Part shown: positions 22,586-31,338 of the stretch, one piece after another | How the letters are laid out: the number at the start of each line of letters is the position of its first letter | Numbering within the stretch: position 1 is the first letter of the stretch | Origin: Nevskia sp964451925 | GTDB lineage: Bacteria > Pseudomonadota > Gammaproteobacteria > Nevskiales > Nevskiaceae | Direction of reading: 5' to 3' | DNA: 32,753 bases | Assembly: GCA_964451925.1 (NCBI GenBank) | Contig: CAYVKA010000050.1 | Location: forward strand, 1 to 32,753 | Made by a program: the position numbers and the translations under genes | The notes under the pieces: generated by a model | Seen by the model: the letters and a program-made list of their open reading frames with translations, nothing else | Told to the model about the DNA's origin: nothing | The model's database searches: none

Positions 22586-24163
22586 ATGTTGGATGCCGAA
22601 CTGAAAGCCCAGCTCGCGGGCTACCTGCAGCGCGTGACGCGCCCGATCGAGATCGAAGCCAGCGTTGACGACAGCCCGAAGTCGCAGGAGATGCTGGCCC
22701 TGCTGCAGGACCTGGTGATGCTGTCCAGCCAGATCCGCCTGGTCGAGCACCGCGGCGGCGACGCGCGCACGCCTTCCTTCACGCTCGGCAGCCCGGGCCA
22801 GGACATCAGCCTGCGCTTCGCCGGCATCCCCATGGGGCACGAGTTCACCTCGCTGGTGCTGGCATTGCTGCAGGTCGGCGGCCATCCGTCGAAACTCGGC
22901 CAGGAGGTGATCGAGCAGATCCGCAACCTCAGAGGCGAATACCGCTTCGAGACCTACTTCTCGCTGTCCTGCCAGAATTGCCCGGACGTGGTGCAGGCGC
23001 TGAACCTGATGGCGGTCCTCAACCCGAACATCCGCCACGTCGCCATCGATGGCGCGCTGTTCCAGGCCGAGGTCGAGCAGCGCCAGGTGATGTCGGTGCC
23101 GACCATCTTCCTCAACGGCGAATCCTTCGGCCAGGGCCGCATGGGCGTGGAGGAGATCCTGGCCAGGATCGACACCGGCGCCGCCGCGCGCGAAGCCGGG
23201 AAGATCCGGGCAAAAGATGCGTTCGACGTGCTGGTGGTCGGCGGCGGCCCGGCCGGCGCCGCGGCGGCGATCTACGCCGCGCGCAAGGGCATCCGCACCG
23301 GCGTCGCCGCGGAACGCTTCGGCGGCCAGGTGCTGGACACCATGGGCATTGAGAACTTCATCTCGGTGCCGGAAACCGAAGGACCGAAGATGGCCGCGGC
23401 GCTGGAGCAGCACGTGCGTCACTATGACGTGGACATCATGAACCTGCAGCGCGCCGAGAAGCTGATTCCGGGCGACGGACTGATCGAGGTGCAGCTCGCC
23501 GGCGGCGCGTCGCTCAAGGCCAGGACAGTGATCCTGGCCACCGGCGCGCGCTGGCGCCAGATGAATGTGCCGGGCGAAAACGAGTATCGCAACAAGGGCG
23601 TGGCCTACTGCCCGCACTGCGACGGCCCGCTATTCAAGGGCAAGCGCGTGGCTGTGATCGGCGGCGGCAATTCCGGTGTGGAAGCGGCGATCGACCTGGC
23701 CGGCATCGTCAGCCACGTGACGCTGCTGGAATTCGACGCCAGGCTGCGCGCCGACGCAGTGCTGCAGCGCAAGCTGCACAGCCTGCCGAATGTGCGCGTC
23801 ATCACCTCGGCCCAAACCACCGAAGTGAGCGGTGACGGCCATAAGGTCAACGGCCTGCTCTACAAGAGCCGCGCCGACGGCGAGAGCCATCGTCTCGATC
23901 TCGAAGGTATTTTCGTGCAGATCGGCCTGTTGCCCAACAGCGAATGGCTCAAGGGCACGGTGGCGCTGTCGCCACGCGGCGAAATCGAAGTCGATGCCCG
24001 CGGCCAGACCTCGGTGCCCGGGGTGTTCGCTGCTGGTGACGTCACCACGGTGCCGTACAAGCAGATCGTCATCGCCATGGGCGAGGGCTCCAAGGCCGCG
24101 CTCAGCGCCTTCGACCATCTGATCCGCAGCCCGCTGCGGGAGGCGCAGCAGCAGGCGGCGTGA
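22586..24163 (+). CDS. ahpF: AhpF, alkyl hydroperoxide reductase flavoprotein
   Basis: AhpF passes electrons from NADH through FAD and two disulfides to AhpC. The 525-residue protein has the N-terminal double-thioredoxin domain (1-200) with the redox pair C129/C132 in SCQNCPD, then the thioredoxin-reductase-like part with the FAD motif VVGGGPAG (about 217-224), the redox pair C342/C345 in AYCPHCDGP, the NADH motif VIGGGNSGVEAA and a C-terminal ATGAR/AAGDVTT set. Length and all motifs are normal. The start has AGGAG about 10 nt upstream. Confidence 0.97.
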   Translation: MLDAELKAQLAGYLQRVTRPIEIEASVDDSPKSQEMLALLQDLVMLSSQIRLVEHRGGDARTPSFTLGSPGQDISLRFAGIPMGHEFTSLVLALLQVGGHPSKLGQEVIEQIRNLRGEYRFETYFSLSCQNCPDVVQALNLMAVLNPNIRHVAIDGALFQAEVEQRQVMSVPTIFLNGESFGQGRMGVEEILARIDTGAAAREAGKIRAKDAFDVLVVGGGPAGAAAAIYAARKGIRTGVAAERFGGQVLDTMGIENFISVPETEGPKMAAALEQHVRHYDVDIMNLQRAEKLIPGDGLIEVQLAGGASLKARTVILATGARWRQMNVPGENEYRNKGVAYCPHCDGPLFKGKRVAVIGGGNSGVEAAIDLAGIVSHVTLLEFDARLRADAVLQRKLHSLPNVRVITSAQTTEVSGDGHKVNGLLYKSRADGESHRLDLEGIFVQIGLLPNSEWLKGTVALSPRGEIEVDARGQTSVPGVFAAGDVTTVPYKQIVIAMGEGSKAALSAFDHLIRSPLREAQQQAA

Positions 24164-24615
24164 CGACAGGCCGCCGGGCCAGCGTCAATCCGGCGGCGCG
24201 GCATAAGTTGGGAACCGCAGCGGCGGCCGGGCCGCCGCTGCGTAGCTGGGGGCGTGAAAGCCTCCAGACTACACCTGGATGGCCGCGCGGCCGCGCAATG
24301 CAGCCGCGGTGCATGTCCGCGGCCGGCACGGTATCCGCACGCCGTGGATAATTTCTACTATGCGCTGCCGCACCCGCCCCAAATCAACTCCGTTACTGCA
24401 CTATGCCGCGTGATCAATCGGCAGGCAGACCTGCGCCGGAACTCCCGGTACCGCTCGGCGCGCGCAATTTTCCGTCTGTCGCATTGACCTGATTTTGTCA
24501 TCAGCCTGGCGTTTTGCCGCGCACATTATTGGCGCCGCAGCGGAAAGGTCCGGCCTGGGCCTTGCATCCCGTTGGCAATGTCTGAGCGCGGATCTGCGGT
24601 CGCGGTGGGGTTTGT
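24164..24615. other. Intergenic region after ahpF with a GC hairpin
   Basis: This 452-bp stretch has no convincing gene. At 24217-24241 GCAGCGGCGGC and GCCGCCGCTGC form a perfect 11-bp stem with a 3-nt loop, probably the end of the ahpF transcript despite the lack of a T-run. The part from about 24340 to 24530 is less GC-rich and likely holds the promoter of the next gene, which I could not define. Confidence 0.55.
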
Positions 24616-26424
24616 ATGGTTATTGGCAATGTGAATGACATGCTGGACGCCGGTCTGCTGACGCCGGTGTTCCAGTCCGTGGTGTCGCTCACCGGCGGGG
24701 ACATCTACGGTTACGAGGCCTTCGTGCGTGGCCCGGCGGACTCGGCGCTGCACGCTCCGCAGGAGCTGCTTGCGGCCGCCGCCGCCGATGGGCGCCTGGT
24801 CCAGTTCGAGCAGGGCTGTTGCCGGCTTCAGATCAGCGAGTTCCTGAAACAGGGGCTGCCCGGCAAGCTGTTCCTGAACATGAGTGCCGAATCCATCGTC
24901 AAGGCGCACCGCCATGGCGGCTTCACCGTGCTGCTCGACCAGGCCATCACACCCAGCCGCGTGGTCATTGAAATCACCGAGATGGCCCACGTCGCGGACC
25001 CGCGGCCGCTGGCGTCGGCGCTCGACGACTTGCGCCAGCTCGGGACCTGTTTCGCCCTGGACGATTTCGGCGAAGGCCATTCCAGCCTGCGCCTGTGGGT
25101 GGAGTTGCTGCCCGAGCTGGTGAAGATCGACAAGTTTTTCGCGGCCGGCATCCACGCCCATTCGGCCAAGCTGGAGGCTATGCGCCTGCTGCTGCGGCAC
25201 GCGGCCGGCCAGGGCACGCAACTGGTGGCGGAAGGCGTGGAGGATGCAGCCGACCTCGCCGTGATCCGCGACCTGGGCATCGAACTGACGCAGGGCTACC
25301 TGCTGTCCATGCCGAGCCCGCGCCCGGCGCAGACGCTCGACGATCAGGCGCGGGCGCTGATCCGCAAGAACGGCGTCAGCGTCTACCCCGAAGCCTCGCG
25401 CGTGCCGATCCACCGCGCCACCGCCGGCAAGCTGCTGATCCAGGCGCCGGCGATCCCGCCGGACACCACCAACGACCAGGTGATGGAGCTGTTCCGCCGC
25501 GAAAGCGAGGCCCAGAATCTGGCGGTGGTGGCGGGAAGCCGCCCGCTCGGGCTGATCAACCGCCGCACCTTCATGGACCGCTACGCCATGCCGTTCCACC
25601 GCGAGCTGTACGGCCGGCAGCCCTGCACCCAGTTCATGAACGACCGCCCGCTGCTGGTCGACAAGTCCAGCTCGCTGGAGTCTCTGACCCGCGTGCTCAC
25701 CGGCGAGGACCAGCGCTATCTCGCCGATGGCTTCATCGTCACCGACGCCGAACGCTTTCTTGGCGTGGGTACCGGCGAGGCGCTGGTGCGCGCCGTGACG
25801 GAGATCCGCATCGAGGCGGCGCGCTACGCCAACCCGCTGACCTTCCTGCCCGGCAACATCCCGATCAGCCAGCACATCGACCGCCTGCTCGGCAGCGGCA
25901 GCCGCTTCGGCGCCTGTTATTTCGACCTGAACCACTTCAAGCCGTATAACGACCAGTACGGCTACTGGCGCGGCGACGAGATGATCAAGCTGGCCGCCGG
26001 CGTCATCACCCAGGCCTGCGACCCGCAGCGCGACTTCGTCGGGCACGTCGGCGGCGACGATTTCGTGGTGCTGTTCCAGAGCGAGGACTGGCGGCTGCGC
26101 TGCGCCGATATCGTGCGCCACTTCAACACCCAGGCCGAGCGCCTGTTCAACGAATCCGACCGCCTGCGCGGCGGCATCGCCGGCGAGGACCGCCAGGGCA
26201 ATCCGGCCTTCTTCCCGCTGACCACCATCGCCGTCGGCGCGGTGGCGGTTGCGCCCGGCGACTTCCGCACCCACGAGCAGGTGGCTTCCGCCGCCGCCGC
26301 CGCCAAGCGCATTGCCAAGCATCGCAACCTGGGGATCTGGCTGATCGACGCGGCAGCCAACCACGCGGAGCAGGCGTCTCTTGCCGCGTCATCCCCCGCG
26401 TCGGCCGCGGCGGTGCAGGCCTGA
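24616..26424 (+). CDS. Cyclic-di-GMP enzyme with EAL, CBS-like and GGDEF domains
   Basis: The 602-residue cytoplasmic protein has an N-terminal EAL domain (about 12-240), a middle region resembling a CBS pair (about 265-405) and a C-terminal GGDEF domain (about 410-575). The EAL signature reads EAF (34-36), but the other catalytic positions look present (LNMSAES, VIEITEM, LDDFGEG, KIDKFF, EGVE, QGY). The GGDEF site reads GGDDF (479-483), with the substrate-binding FDLNHFKPYND upstream; no RxxD inhibitory site is visible. It could therefore hydrolyse, make or sense cyclic-di-GMP. It is a single gene with no obvious tie to the neighbours. Confidence 0.88.
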   Translation: MVIGNVNDMLDAGLLTPVFQSVVSLTGGDIYGYEAFVRGPADSALHAPQELLAAAAADGRLVQFEQGCCRLQISEFLKQGLPGKLFLNMSAESIVKAHRHGGFTVLLDQAITPSRVVIEITEMAHVADPRPLASALDDLRQLGTCFALDDFGEGHSSLRLWVELLPELVKIDKFFAAGIHAHSAKLEAMRLLLRHAAGQGTQLVAEGVEDAADLAVIRDLGIELTQGYLLSMPSPRPAQTLDDQARALIRKNGVSVYPEASRVPIHRATAGKLLIQAPAIPPDTTNDQVMELFRRESEAQNLAVVAGSRPLGLINRRTFMDRYAMPFHRELYGRQPCTQFMNDRPLLVDKSSSLESLTRVLTGEDQRYLADGFIVTDAERFLGVGTGEALVRAVTEIRIEAARYANPLTFLPGNIPISQHIDRLLGSGSRFGACYFDLNHFKPYNDQYGYWRGDEMIKLAAGVITQACDPQRDFVGHVGGDDFVVLFQSEDWRLRCADIVRHFNTQAERLFNESDRLRGGIAGEDRQGNPAFFPLTTIAVGAVAVAPGDFRTHEQVASAAAAAKRIAKHRNLGIWLIDAAANHAEQASLAASSPASAAAVQA

Positions 26425-26768
26425 GCCGCTGAAACCTCTGGGAGCGCGGGAGTCCTTGCGCATTCACCGCGCTTTCCATGCGCCGTGCGGTATTTCCCTC
26501 AGGCAATTGCCGCTCTGCTCAAGCTGGCAGCAAGGTTTGTCCTTCAGCTGAACCGCTTGCAATAGTGTCTTGCCACGTTGGAAGAAGCGGGCGCGTTAGG
26601 CGCCAATGCTTTAGAAATGTCGAGCCTGTTTTCAGGCCGTTCACTCCAATCGTCACCCGAACTGGCACAGACGTAGTTCGGACACGATGCGCGCCTTTCG
26701 GCTTTGGAGCGGGAATCATCGAATCGCAATAATCGATTGATATTGCGAATATTTTCGGATTCAGGAAA
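26425..26768. other. Non-coding region next to tRNA-Phe
   Basis: This 344-bp stretch is less GC-rich than the rest. I see no gene. CGCAATA and TATTGCG (26725-26747) form a dyad with a 9-nt gap just downstream of the tRNA 3' end; it could be a transcript-end hairpin. I found no second copy of the tRNA 3' end in the window, so there is no evidence for an integrated element. Confidence 0.5.
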
Positions 26769-26844
26769 TGGTGGCCGAGGACGGAATCGAACCGCCGACA
26801 CGGGGATTTTCAGTCCCCTGCTCTACCAACTGAGCTACTCGGCC
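26769..26844 (-). tRNA. tRNA-Phe (GAA)
   Basis: The 76-nt cloverleaf has acceptor arms GGCCGAG and CTCGGCC, the D-loop sequence AGCTCAGTTGGTAGAGC, an anticodon stem GGGGA/TCCCC around the loop CTGAAAA (anticodon GAA), the T-arm GGTTCGATTCC and an encoded CCA (26771-26769 on the minus strand). It lies directly downstream of yggX on the plus coordinate scale and is transcribed leftward, towards the T3SS side. Confidence 0.96.
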
Positions 26845-26886
26845 GCAATACGGAGCGCGCAATTAGACGCGAGTGGGCGCACGCCG

Positions 26887-27162
26887 TCAAGACTTGGCGG
26901 GCGGCGGAACATAGTGCGTGGAGGTCAGTTCGCCGCCGAAAAAGAACTTCTCCATCTCCTCGGTGAGGAATTTGCGCGCCGGGGCATCGGCCAGCACCAG
27001 GCGATACTCGTTGATCAGCCGGGTCTGGTGGGCCAGCCAGTCCTGCCAGGCCTGCCTGGAGACGTGCTCGAAAACCCGCTGGCCGAGTGCGCCGGGAATG
27101 GGCGGCTTGGGCAGGCCTTCGGCTTCTTTGCCGAGCTTGATGCAATGGACGGTGCGGGTCAT
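26887..27162 (-). CDS. yggX: YggX-family iron-trafficking / oxidative damage protection protein
   Basis: The 91-residue protein matches YggX: MTRTVHCIKLGKEAEGL with the conserved Cys7, then PGALGQRVFEHVSRQAWQDW and LINEYRL, and the KFLTEEMEKFFFGG end. YggX protects iron-sulfur proteins and limits oxidative damage. The ATG at 27162 is the family start; a TTG at 27183 is less likely. It follows mutY after 17 nt, the standard mutY-yggX pair of gammaproteobacteria. Confidence 0.95.
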   Translation of the reverse strand: MTRTVHCIKLGKEAEGLPKPPIPGALGQRVFEHVSRQAWQDWLAHQTRLINEYRLVLADAPARKFLTEEMEKFFFGGELTSTHYVPPPAKS

Positions 27163-27179
27163 GTCGATCGGTCGAGGGT

Positions 27180-28331
27180 TCAAGGGGTGGAACTGCGCGG
27201 CCGGCGCGGGCGGCGGCTGGCGCTGCGGGCCGGGGTAGCCGGGTCCGTGGCGAATGGCAGGCTGGCCTGCGGATGGGCCGGCGGCGGCGCCTGCAATCCG
27301 CGCAGCAGCTTGCTCACCGGAGCCGGCAGGCCGGGCAGCTCTTCGGCGGCCATGTTAATCCAGCGCAGGCCGGCGTGCTCGCCCAGGGCATCGCCTGCTT
27401 CTTCAGCGCGCAGGCGCAGCGGACTCAACTCCAGCTCGAAATGGGTGAAGCCGTGGCTGATGGCCGGCAACGCGCCTTCCGACCGGGTCCGAAGCGCATG
27501 CTGGCGGCGTAGCCAATGGGCGGCGTCCTCGCCGCTGTCGAGCAGCGGCGGACACCACAGCCCGCCCCAGATGCCGGCCGGCGGCCGGCGCTCCAGCAAC
27601 AGCTCGCCGGCGGCATTGCTCACCAGCAGCAGCTGCGCCTGGCGCAGCGGGCGCTCGCGCCGCGGCCGCGCCGCCGGGAAAGCGGCAACCTCGCCGCGCA
27701 GCAAGGCCTGGCAATCGGCGCTCACCGGGCAGCTTGCGCAGGCCGGCTTGCGCGCGGTGCACAGCGTGGCGCCCAAATCCATGATCGCCTGCGTGTAGTC
27801 GGTCATGCGCTGCTGCGGCAGCAGCCTTTCCGACAGCGCCCACAGCTTCTTCGCCACGCGCGGCTCGCCCGGCCAGCCGGCGATGGCGCCGTGGCGCGCC
27901 AGCACGCGCTTGACGTTGCCGTCGAGGATGGCGTGGCGCTGGCCGTAGGCCTGCGCCAGGATGGCGCCGGCGGTGGAGCGGCCGATGCCGGGCAAGGCGG
28001 TCAGCGCCTCGATGTCGCGCGGAAACTCGCCGCCATGCTCGCTCACGATCAGCTGCGCCGCGCGCTGCAGGTTGCGCGCCCGCGCGTAGTAGCCCAGGCC
28101 GGCCCAGTGCTGCAGCACATCGTCGGCTGGCGCCGCGGCCAACGCGGCGAGGTCCGCGAAGCGCGCCACGAAGCGCTGGAAATACGGGATCACCGCCGCC
28201 ACCTGGGTCTGCTGCAGCATGATTTCGGCCAGCCACACGCGATACGGCGTGCGCGGCTGCTGCCAGGGCAGGTCGTGGCGGCCGTGCGCGTCGAACCAAT
28301 GCAGCAGCCGCTGGCTGAACGGCGCGCTCAC
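27180..28331 (-). CDS. mutY: MutY, A/G-specific adenine DNA glycosylase
   Basis: MutY removes adenine mispaired with 8-oxoguanine. The 383-residue protein has the helix-hairpin-helix glycosylase domain with LAEIMLQQTQV (catalytic E36), LPGIGRSTAGAIL and ILDGNVKRV (D137), the iron-sulfur cluster cysteines C191, C198, C201 and C207 in the family spacing, and the C-terminal NUDIX-like domain with RRPPAGIWGGLW. The last 40 residues are Arg/Pro/Ala-rich and longer than usual. The start is a GTG that overlaps the stop of the upstream gene (GTGA). Confidence 0.96.
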   Translation of the reverse strand: MSAPFSQRLLHWFDAHGRHDLPWQQPRTPYRVWLAEIMLQQTQVAAVIPYFQRFVARFADLAALAAAPADDVLQHWAGLGYYARARNLQRAAQLIVSEHGGEFPRDIEALTALPGIGRSTAGAILAQAYGQRHAILDGNVKRVLARHGAIAGWPGEPRVAKKLWALSERLLPQQRMTDYTQAIMDLGATLCTARKPACASCPVSADCQALLRGEVAAFPAARPRRERPLRQAQLLLVSNAAGELLLERRPPAGIWGGLWCPPLLDSGEDAAHWLRRQHALRTRSEGALPAISHGFTHFELELSPLRLRAEEAGDALGEHAGLRWINMAAEELPGLPAPVSKLLRGLQAPPPAHPQASLPFATDPATPARSASRRPRRPRSSTP

Positions 28332-28939
28332 GGCGCCGCTCCGCCCGCCGGCGCCAGCGCCAGCCGCTCGATGCCGGCCGAGCTGCGCTGCGCCTCCTCG
28401 CGCAACGAGCGCTCGACCAGCCAGGGGCCGATCAGCGGCGGCACCCAGAACGCCGGCTCCAGCTCGGCGCTGAAGTGCAGGCGCGCGGCCGCGCCGGCCG
28501 GGCGGAACTGCCAGTCGGCGCGGCCGTAGCTGAAATCACTGCTGCCCGGCAACACATCGGCGTGCAGGTCGCCGCCGTCCGGCCGCGGCGCATAGCGCAG
28601 GTCCTGCAGCTGGTGCAGCGTCTTGCAGTAGAGCAGCGCGCAGACCCGCACTTCGGTGTACAGCTGGGCCTGGTCATCCACCCGCGGCCGCACCACGCGC
28701 ACCTGTCGCACCGCCGGGTTGATCCGCGGCAGGTTGGCCGGCACCGTGAAGGCGGCGTAGGCCGCGGCGGCTGCGGCGTGCAGTTCCACCTGCATCTCCA
28801 CGCGATAGCGCGCGCCGTCGCGGCTGACTTCGAGCGAGCGCACTTCGGCGGCGGCGGCACACGGCGCGAACACCAGCCAGCCCAGCGCCACGCAGCGCCG
28901 CGCCCACTCCGCTCCCGCATGCTCCGGCAGAACTCTCAA
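28328..28939 (-). CDS. START/SRPBCC-like protein with signal peptide
   Basis: The 203-residue protein has a hydrophobic signal-like N-terminus (CVALGWLVFAPCAAAAE) and a domain with the pattern of polyketide-cyclase/START-type folds: a VEMQVELHAA strand, YAAFTVPANLPRINPAVRQV, and a long C-terminal helix (WLVERSLREEAQRSSAGIERL). Members of the fold bind hydrophobic ligands. The listed start is a TTG with GGGAA upstream; a GTG at 28891 is an alternative. It is coupled to mutY by overlap. The ligand is unknown. Confidence 0.72.
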   Translation of the reverse strand: MRVLPEHAGAEWARRCVALGWLVFAPCAAAAEVRSLEVSRDGARYRVEMQVELHAAAAAAYAAFTVPANLPRINPAVRQVRVVRPRVDDQAQLYTEVRVCALLYCKTLHQLQDLRYAPRPDGGDLHADVLPGSSDFSYGRADWQFRPAGAAARLHFSAELEPAFWVPPLIGPWLVERSLREEAQRSSAGIERLALAPAGGAAP

Positions 28940-28945
28940 GCGTCA

Positions 28946-28962
28946 TTCCCGCGATGCGGGAA
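28946..28962. repeat. REP-like short hairpin
   Basis: TTCCCGC-GAT-GCGGGAA, preceded by CGTCA, resembles the short dispersed hairpins common between genes in GC-rich proteobacteria. Only one copy is visible here. It lies between asmA and the START-like gene. Confidence 0.45.
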
Positions 28963-29018
28963 CCCGGGCCCGCGCTTCGCCTACTGTACTGCGTGGCTGC
29001 CCGGCGCGGGCCGGCGCA

Positions 29019-31121
29019 CTACTGCTTCTTCTTGCCGAACAGGCCCTGCAGCGTGTTGACCAGATCCTGGTTCTTCTGCCCGCCCAGCTTGTCGGTCAGC
29101 TTCTGCACCGCCTGCTGCTGCAGCGCGCTGGCCACGTCGAGCTGGTACTTGGGCGCGTTGAGCGGCCCGTAGACACGCACCGGGATCACCACGCCCTGCA
29201 GTTGCGCCAGCTGCTTGCCGCCCTGGCCGCCGGCGGTGTTCACCAAGGTGGGCTTGGCGGTGTAGTCCAGGGTGTTGTTGACTAGGTCCACCTGCCCGGC
29301 GCCGGTGAGACGCAGCAGCGGACTGGCGGCATTGAGGTCATCCGAGTGCAGCACGCCGTTGGTGAAACGGCCGCTGGCGCTCATGCTGCTGAAGTCGGTC
29401 TGTTGCGCGGCGCCCTGCTCCGGCTGCTGGCCGCCGGCCAGCGCCTGGCCCTGGCGGATGATCTGCGCCAGGTTGAAGCCTTTCACCGCGCCATTCTGCA
29501 GCGCAAACGACACCGTGCCGTTGAGGGCGCGCTTCAGCTCGGCCATGCTGCCGCCGGCACTGGTCACGTCCAGCGCCACGTTGCCGGTGCCGCTGACATA
29601 GTCCTTGCCCATGAAATCCTGCAGCAGCGGGCCGGCGCTGATCGAATTCAGCTTCAGCGTCTGCGCCAGCGCCGGCCGCGCACCGGGCCCCAGGCGCGTG
29701 GCGGAAGCCAGCGTGCCGCCGTACAGCGCGGCGCCGAGATTGATCAGCTTCTGCTCGCCCTTGAGCGCGTTCAGCCGCAACTGCACATCGGCCAGGTTGA
29801 GGTTCTTCAGCTTGAGCCTGCCGATGTCCAGCGTGCCGCTGGCGCTGAAGCCGTCGAGCTTGCCCAGCGGCAGCGGCGCATTGTCGCCCTCGCCCGGCTT
29901 GCTGCCGGGCTGCGGCGCCACCGGATTACGCGCCGCGGGCGCGGCCATGTAGCGGTCGGCGTCGATCTGGTCCAGCTTCAGCGCGAACTGGGCCACGGAC
30001 CCCACCATGCCCAGGCTGCCGCTCAGCGTGCTCTGGTCGAGCTTGAGGTTGATATTGTCCAGTCGCGGATTGTTCTTCATCACATCGACGGTGGCAGTGA
30101 GGGCGGCCTGCTGCAGCGCCGTGCCGTCCGCCGCCTTCGGCGCCTCAATGCCCAGCGCCTTGAGCGTTTCACGCGGATTGAACGGCGCCACGTTCAGCGG
30201 CCCGCTGATGCGCCCGCTATCGCCATCCAGCCCGCTGCCTTCCAGCGCCAACGTGGCGACGATATTGGCCAGCGTCAGCTTGCCGTCGCTGAGCTTGAGC
30301 GTGCCCTTGTCGCCGTCGACGTGGACGCCGCCACTGAGCTTCAACTCCTGCTTGCCGCCCGGCACACCCTGCCCGCTGGCGGCGACGCTGGCCTGCAGAT
30401 TCTGCGCATCGAACAGTTTGTTGGCCCCGTCGATATCGAAGCGCGCCGAAGCCGCCACATCCGCATTCACCGCCGGATCGGCCAGCGCGGCGCTGAAGGC
30501 CAGCTTGAGATCGAACGGCCGGCCCGGCGCGATGGAGCCGCTGGTCAGGCTGAACTTGCTCAACGCGTAGGACTTCTTCGCCTGCTGGTCGACATAGCTG
30601 ATGTTGGCGTTTTCGATATCGATGCCGCCGATCCTGAGCTCGCCGCCACCGCCGCCGCGCTGCGGTTGCGGCTTCGGCGCCGGCGCGTTCTGACCTGCCG
30701 GCGGCGCTGGCGTCGGCTGCCCCTTTTCGGAGCTGCTGAGATCGTCCCAGTTGCTGTGGCCGTCGGCGTGCTTGAGCAGGTCCAGACGCAGGTCTTTCAG
30801 GGTGATGCTGGAGATCTCGGCCCGCCGGTGCAGCAGCAGCGGCAGGATGCGCACCCCCACCTTGGCCTCACCCACCTGCACCATCGGCTCCTCGCCGAAG
30901 CCGGGCGCATTGCTCAGCCTGGCGTCCTTGATGCTGGCGCCCAGCGTGGGGAACAGGCTCAGATGCAGGTCACCGATGGCCAGCTGGCGATGGACGGATT
31001 TTTCCACTTGCGCCGTGATCGTGCTGCGGAAGCTGTTGGCGTCGAACAGCAGGGACACCGCCAGGCTCAGCAGCACCAGGATCAGCAGCACCACACCCGC
31101 GATCCACAGCAAAATCTTCAT
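29019..31121 (-). CDS. asmA: AsmA-family envelope protein
   Basis: The 700-residue protein starts with a single membrane anchor (about 3-26), then FDANSFRSTITAQVEKSVHR and IGDLHLSLFPTLGASIKDA, the typical AsmA opening, and ends with the AsmA C-terminal region (NALKGEQKLINLGAALYGGT, GTGNVALDVTSAGG, LNGTVSFALQNGAVKGFNL). A Pro/Gly-rich insert occurs at about 132-155. AsmA-like proteins are periplasmic bridge-type proteins linked to lipid transport and outer-membrane integrity. AAGGAT precedes the ATG at 31121. The short C-terminal tail is basic (GLFGKKKQ). Confidence 0.93.
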   Translation of the reverse strand: MKILLWIAGVVLLILVLLSLAVSLLFDANSFRSTITAQVEKSVHRQLAIGDLHLSLFPTLGASIKDARLSNAPGFGEEPMVQVGEAKVGVRILPLLLHRRAEISSITLKDLRLDLLKHADGHSNWDDLSSSEKGQPTPAPPAGQNAPAPKPQPQRGGGGGELRIGGIDIENANISYVDQQAKKSYALSKFSLTSGSIAPGRPFDLKLAFSAALADPAVNADVAASARFDIDGANKLFDAQNLQASVAASGQGVPGGKQELKLSGGVHVDGDKGTLKLSDGKLTLANIVATLALEGSGLDGDSGRISGPLNVAPFNPRETLKALGIEAPKAADGTALQQAALTATVDVMKNNPRLDNINLKLDQSTLSGSLGMVGSVAQFALKLDQIDADRYMAAPAARNPVAPQPGSKPGEGDNAPLPLGKLDGFSASGTLDIGRLKLKNLNLADVQLRLNALKGEQKLINLGAALYGGTLASATRLGPGARPALAQTLKLNSISAGPLLQDFMGKDYVSGTGNVALDVTSAGGSMAELKRALNGTVSFALQNGAVKGFNLAQIIRQGQALAGGQQPEQGAAQQTDFSSMSASGRFTNGVLHSDDLNAASPLLRLTGAGQVDLVNNTLDYTAKPTLVNTAGGQGGKQLAQLQGVVIPVRVYGPLNAPKYQLDVASALQQQAVQKLTDKLGGQKNQDLVNTLQGLFGKKKQ

Positions 31122-31303
31122 GAACGATCCTTGAACCGGCACGGGGCGCGAAGGAAGAACCAGACCGTCCCCGCCGCCCGATATGGTCAGGGGAGTAGTG
31201 TAGCGGCGGCCAATCCCGCCGGAAGCCCTCCCCCACGATGTTGGATGCGGCGCGCACCCCGGGCGGATTCAGCCGCCGCCCGACGGCCGCACCCCCGGCG
31301 GGG

Positions 31304-31309
31304 TAAAAT
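31304..31309 (+). promoter_or_regulatory. Possible -10 of rimO
   Basis: TAAAAT stands 29 nt before the rimO ATG in an otherwise GC-rich region; no good -35 is visible. The likely start is near 31316. Confidence 0.4.
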
Positions 31310-31338
31310 GCGCCTTTACAGCCCGTTGTAGCGCTGCC

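Noticed and set aside
26425..26844. tRNA-Phe as the attachment site of an island carrying the T3SS
   Set aside because: No second copy of the tRNA 3' end and no integrase are visible, and housekeeping-type genes (ahpC, ahpF) lie between.
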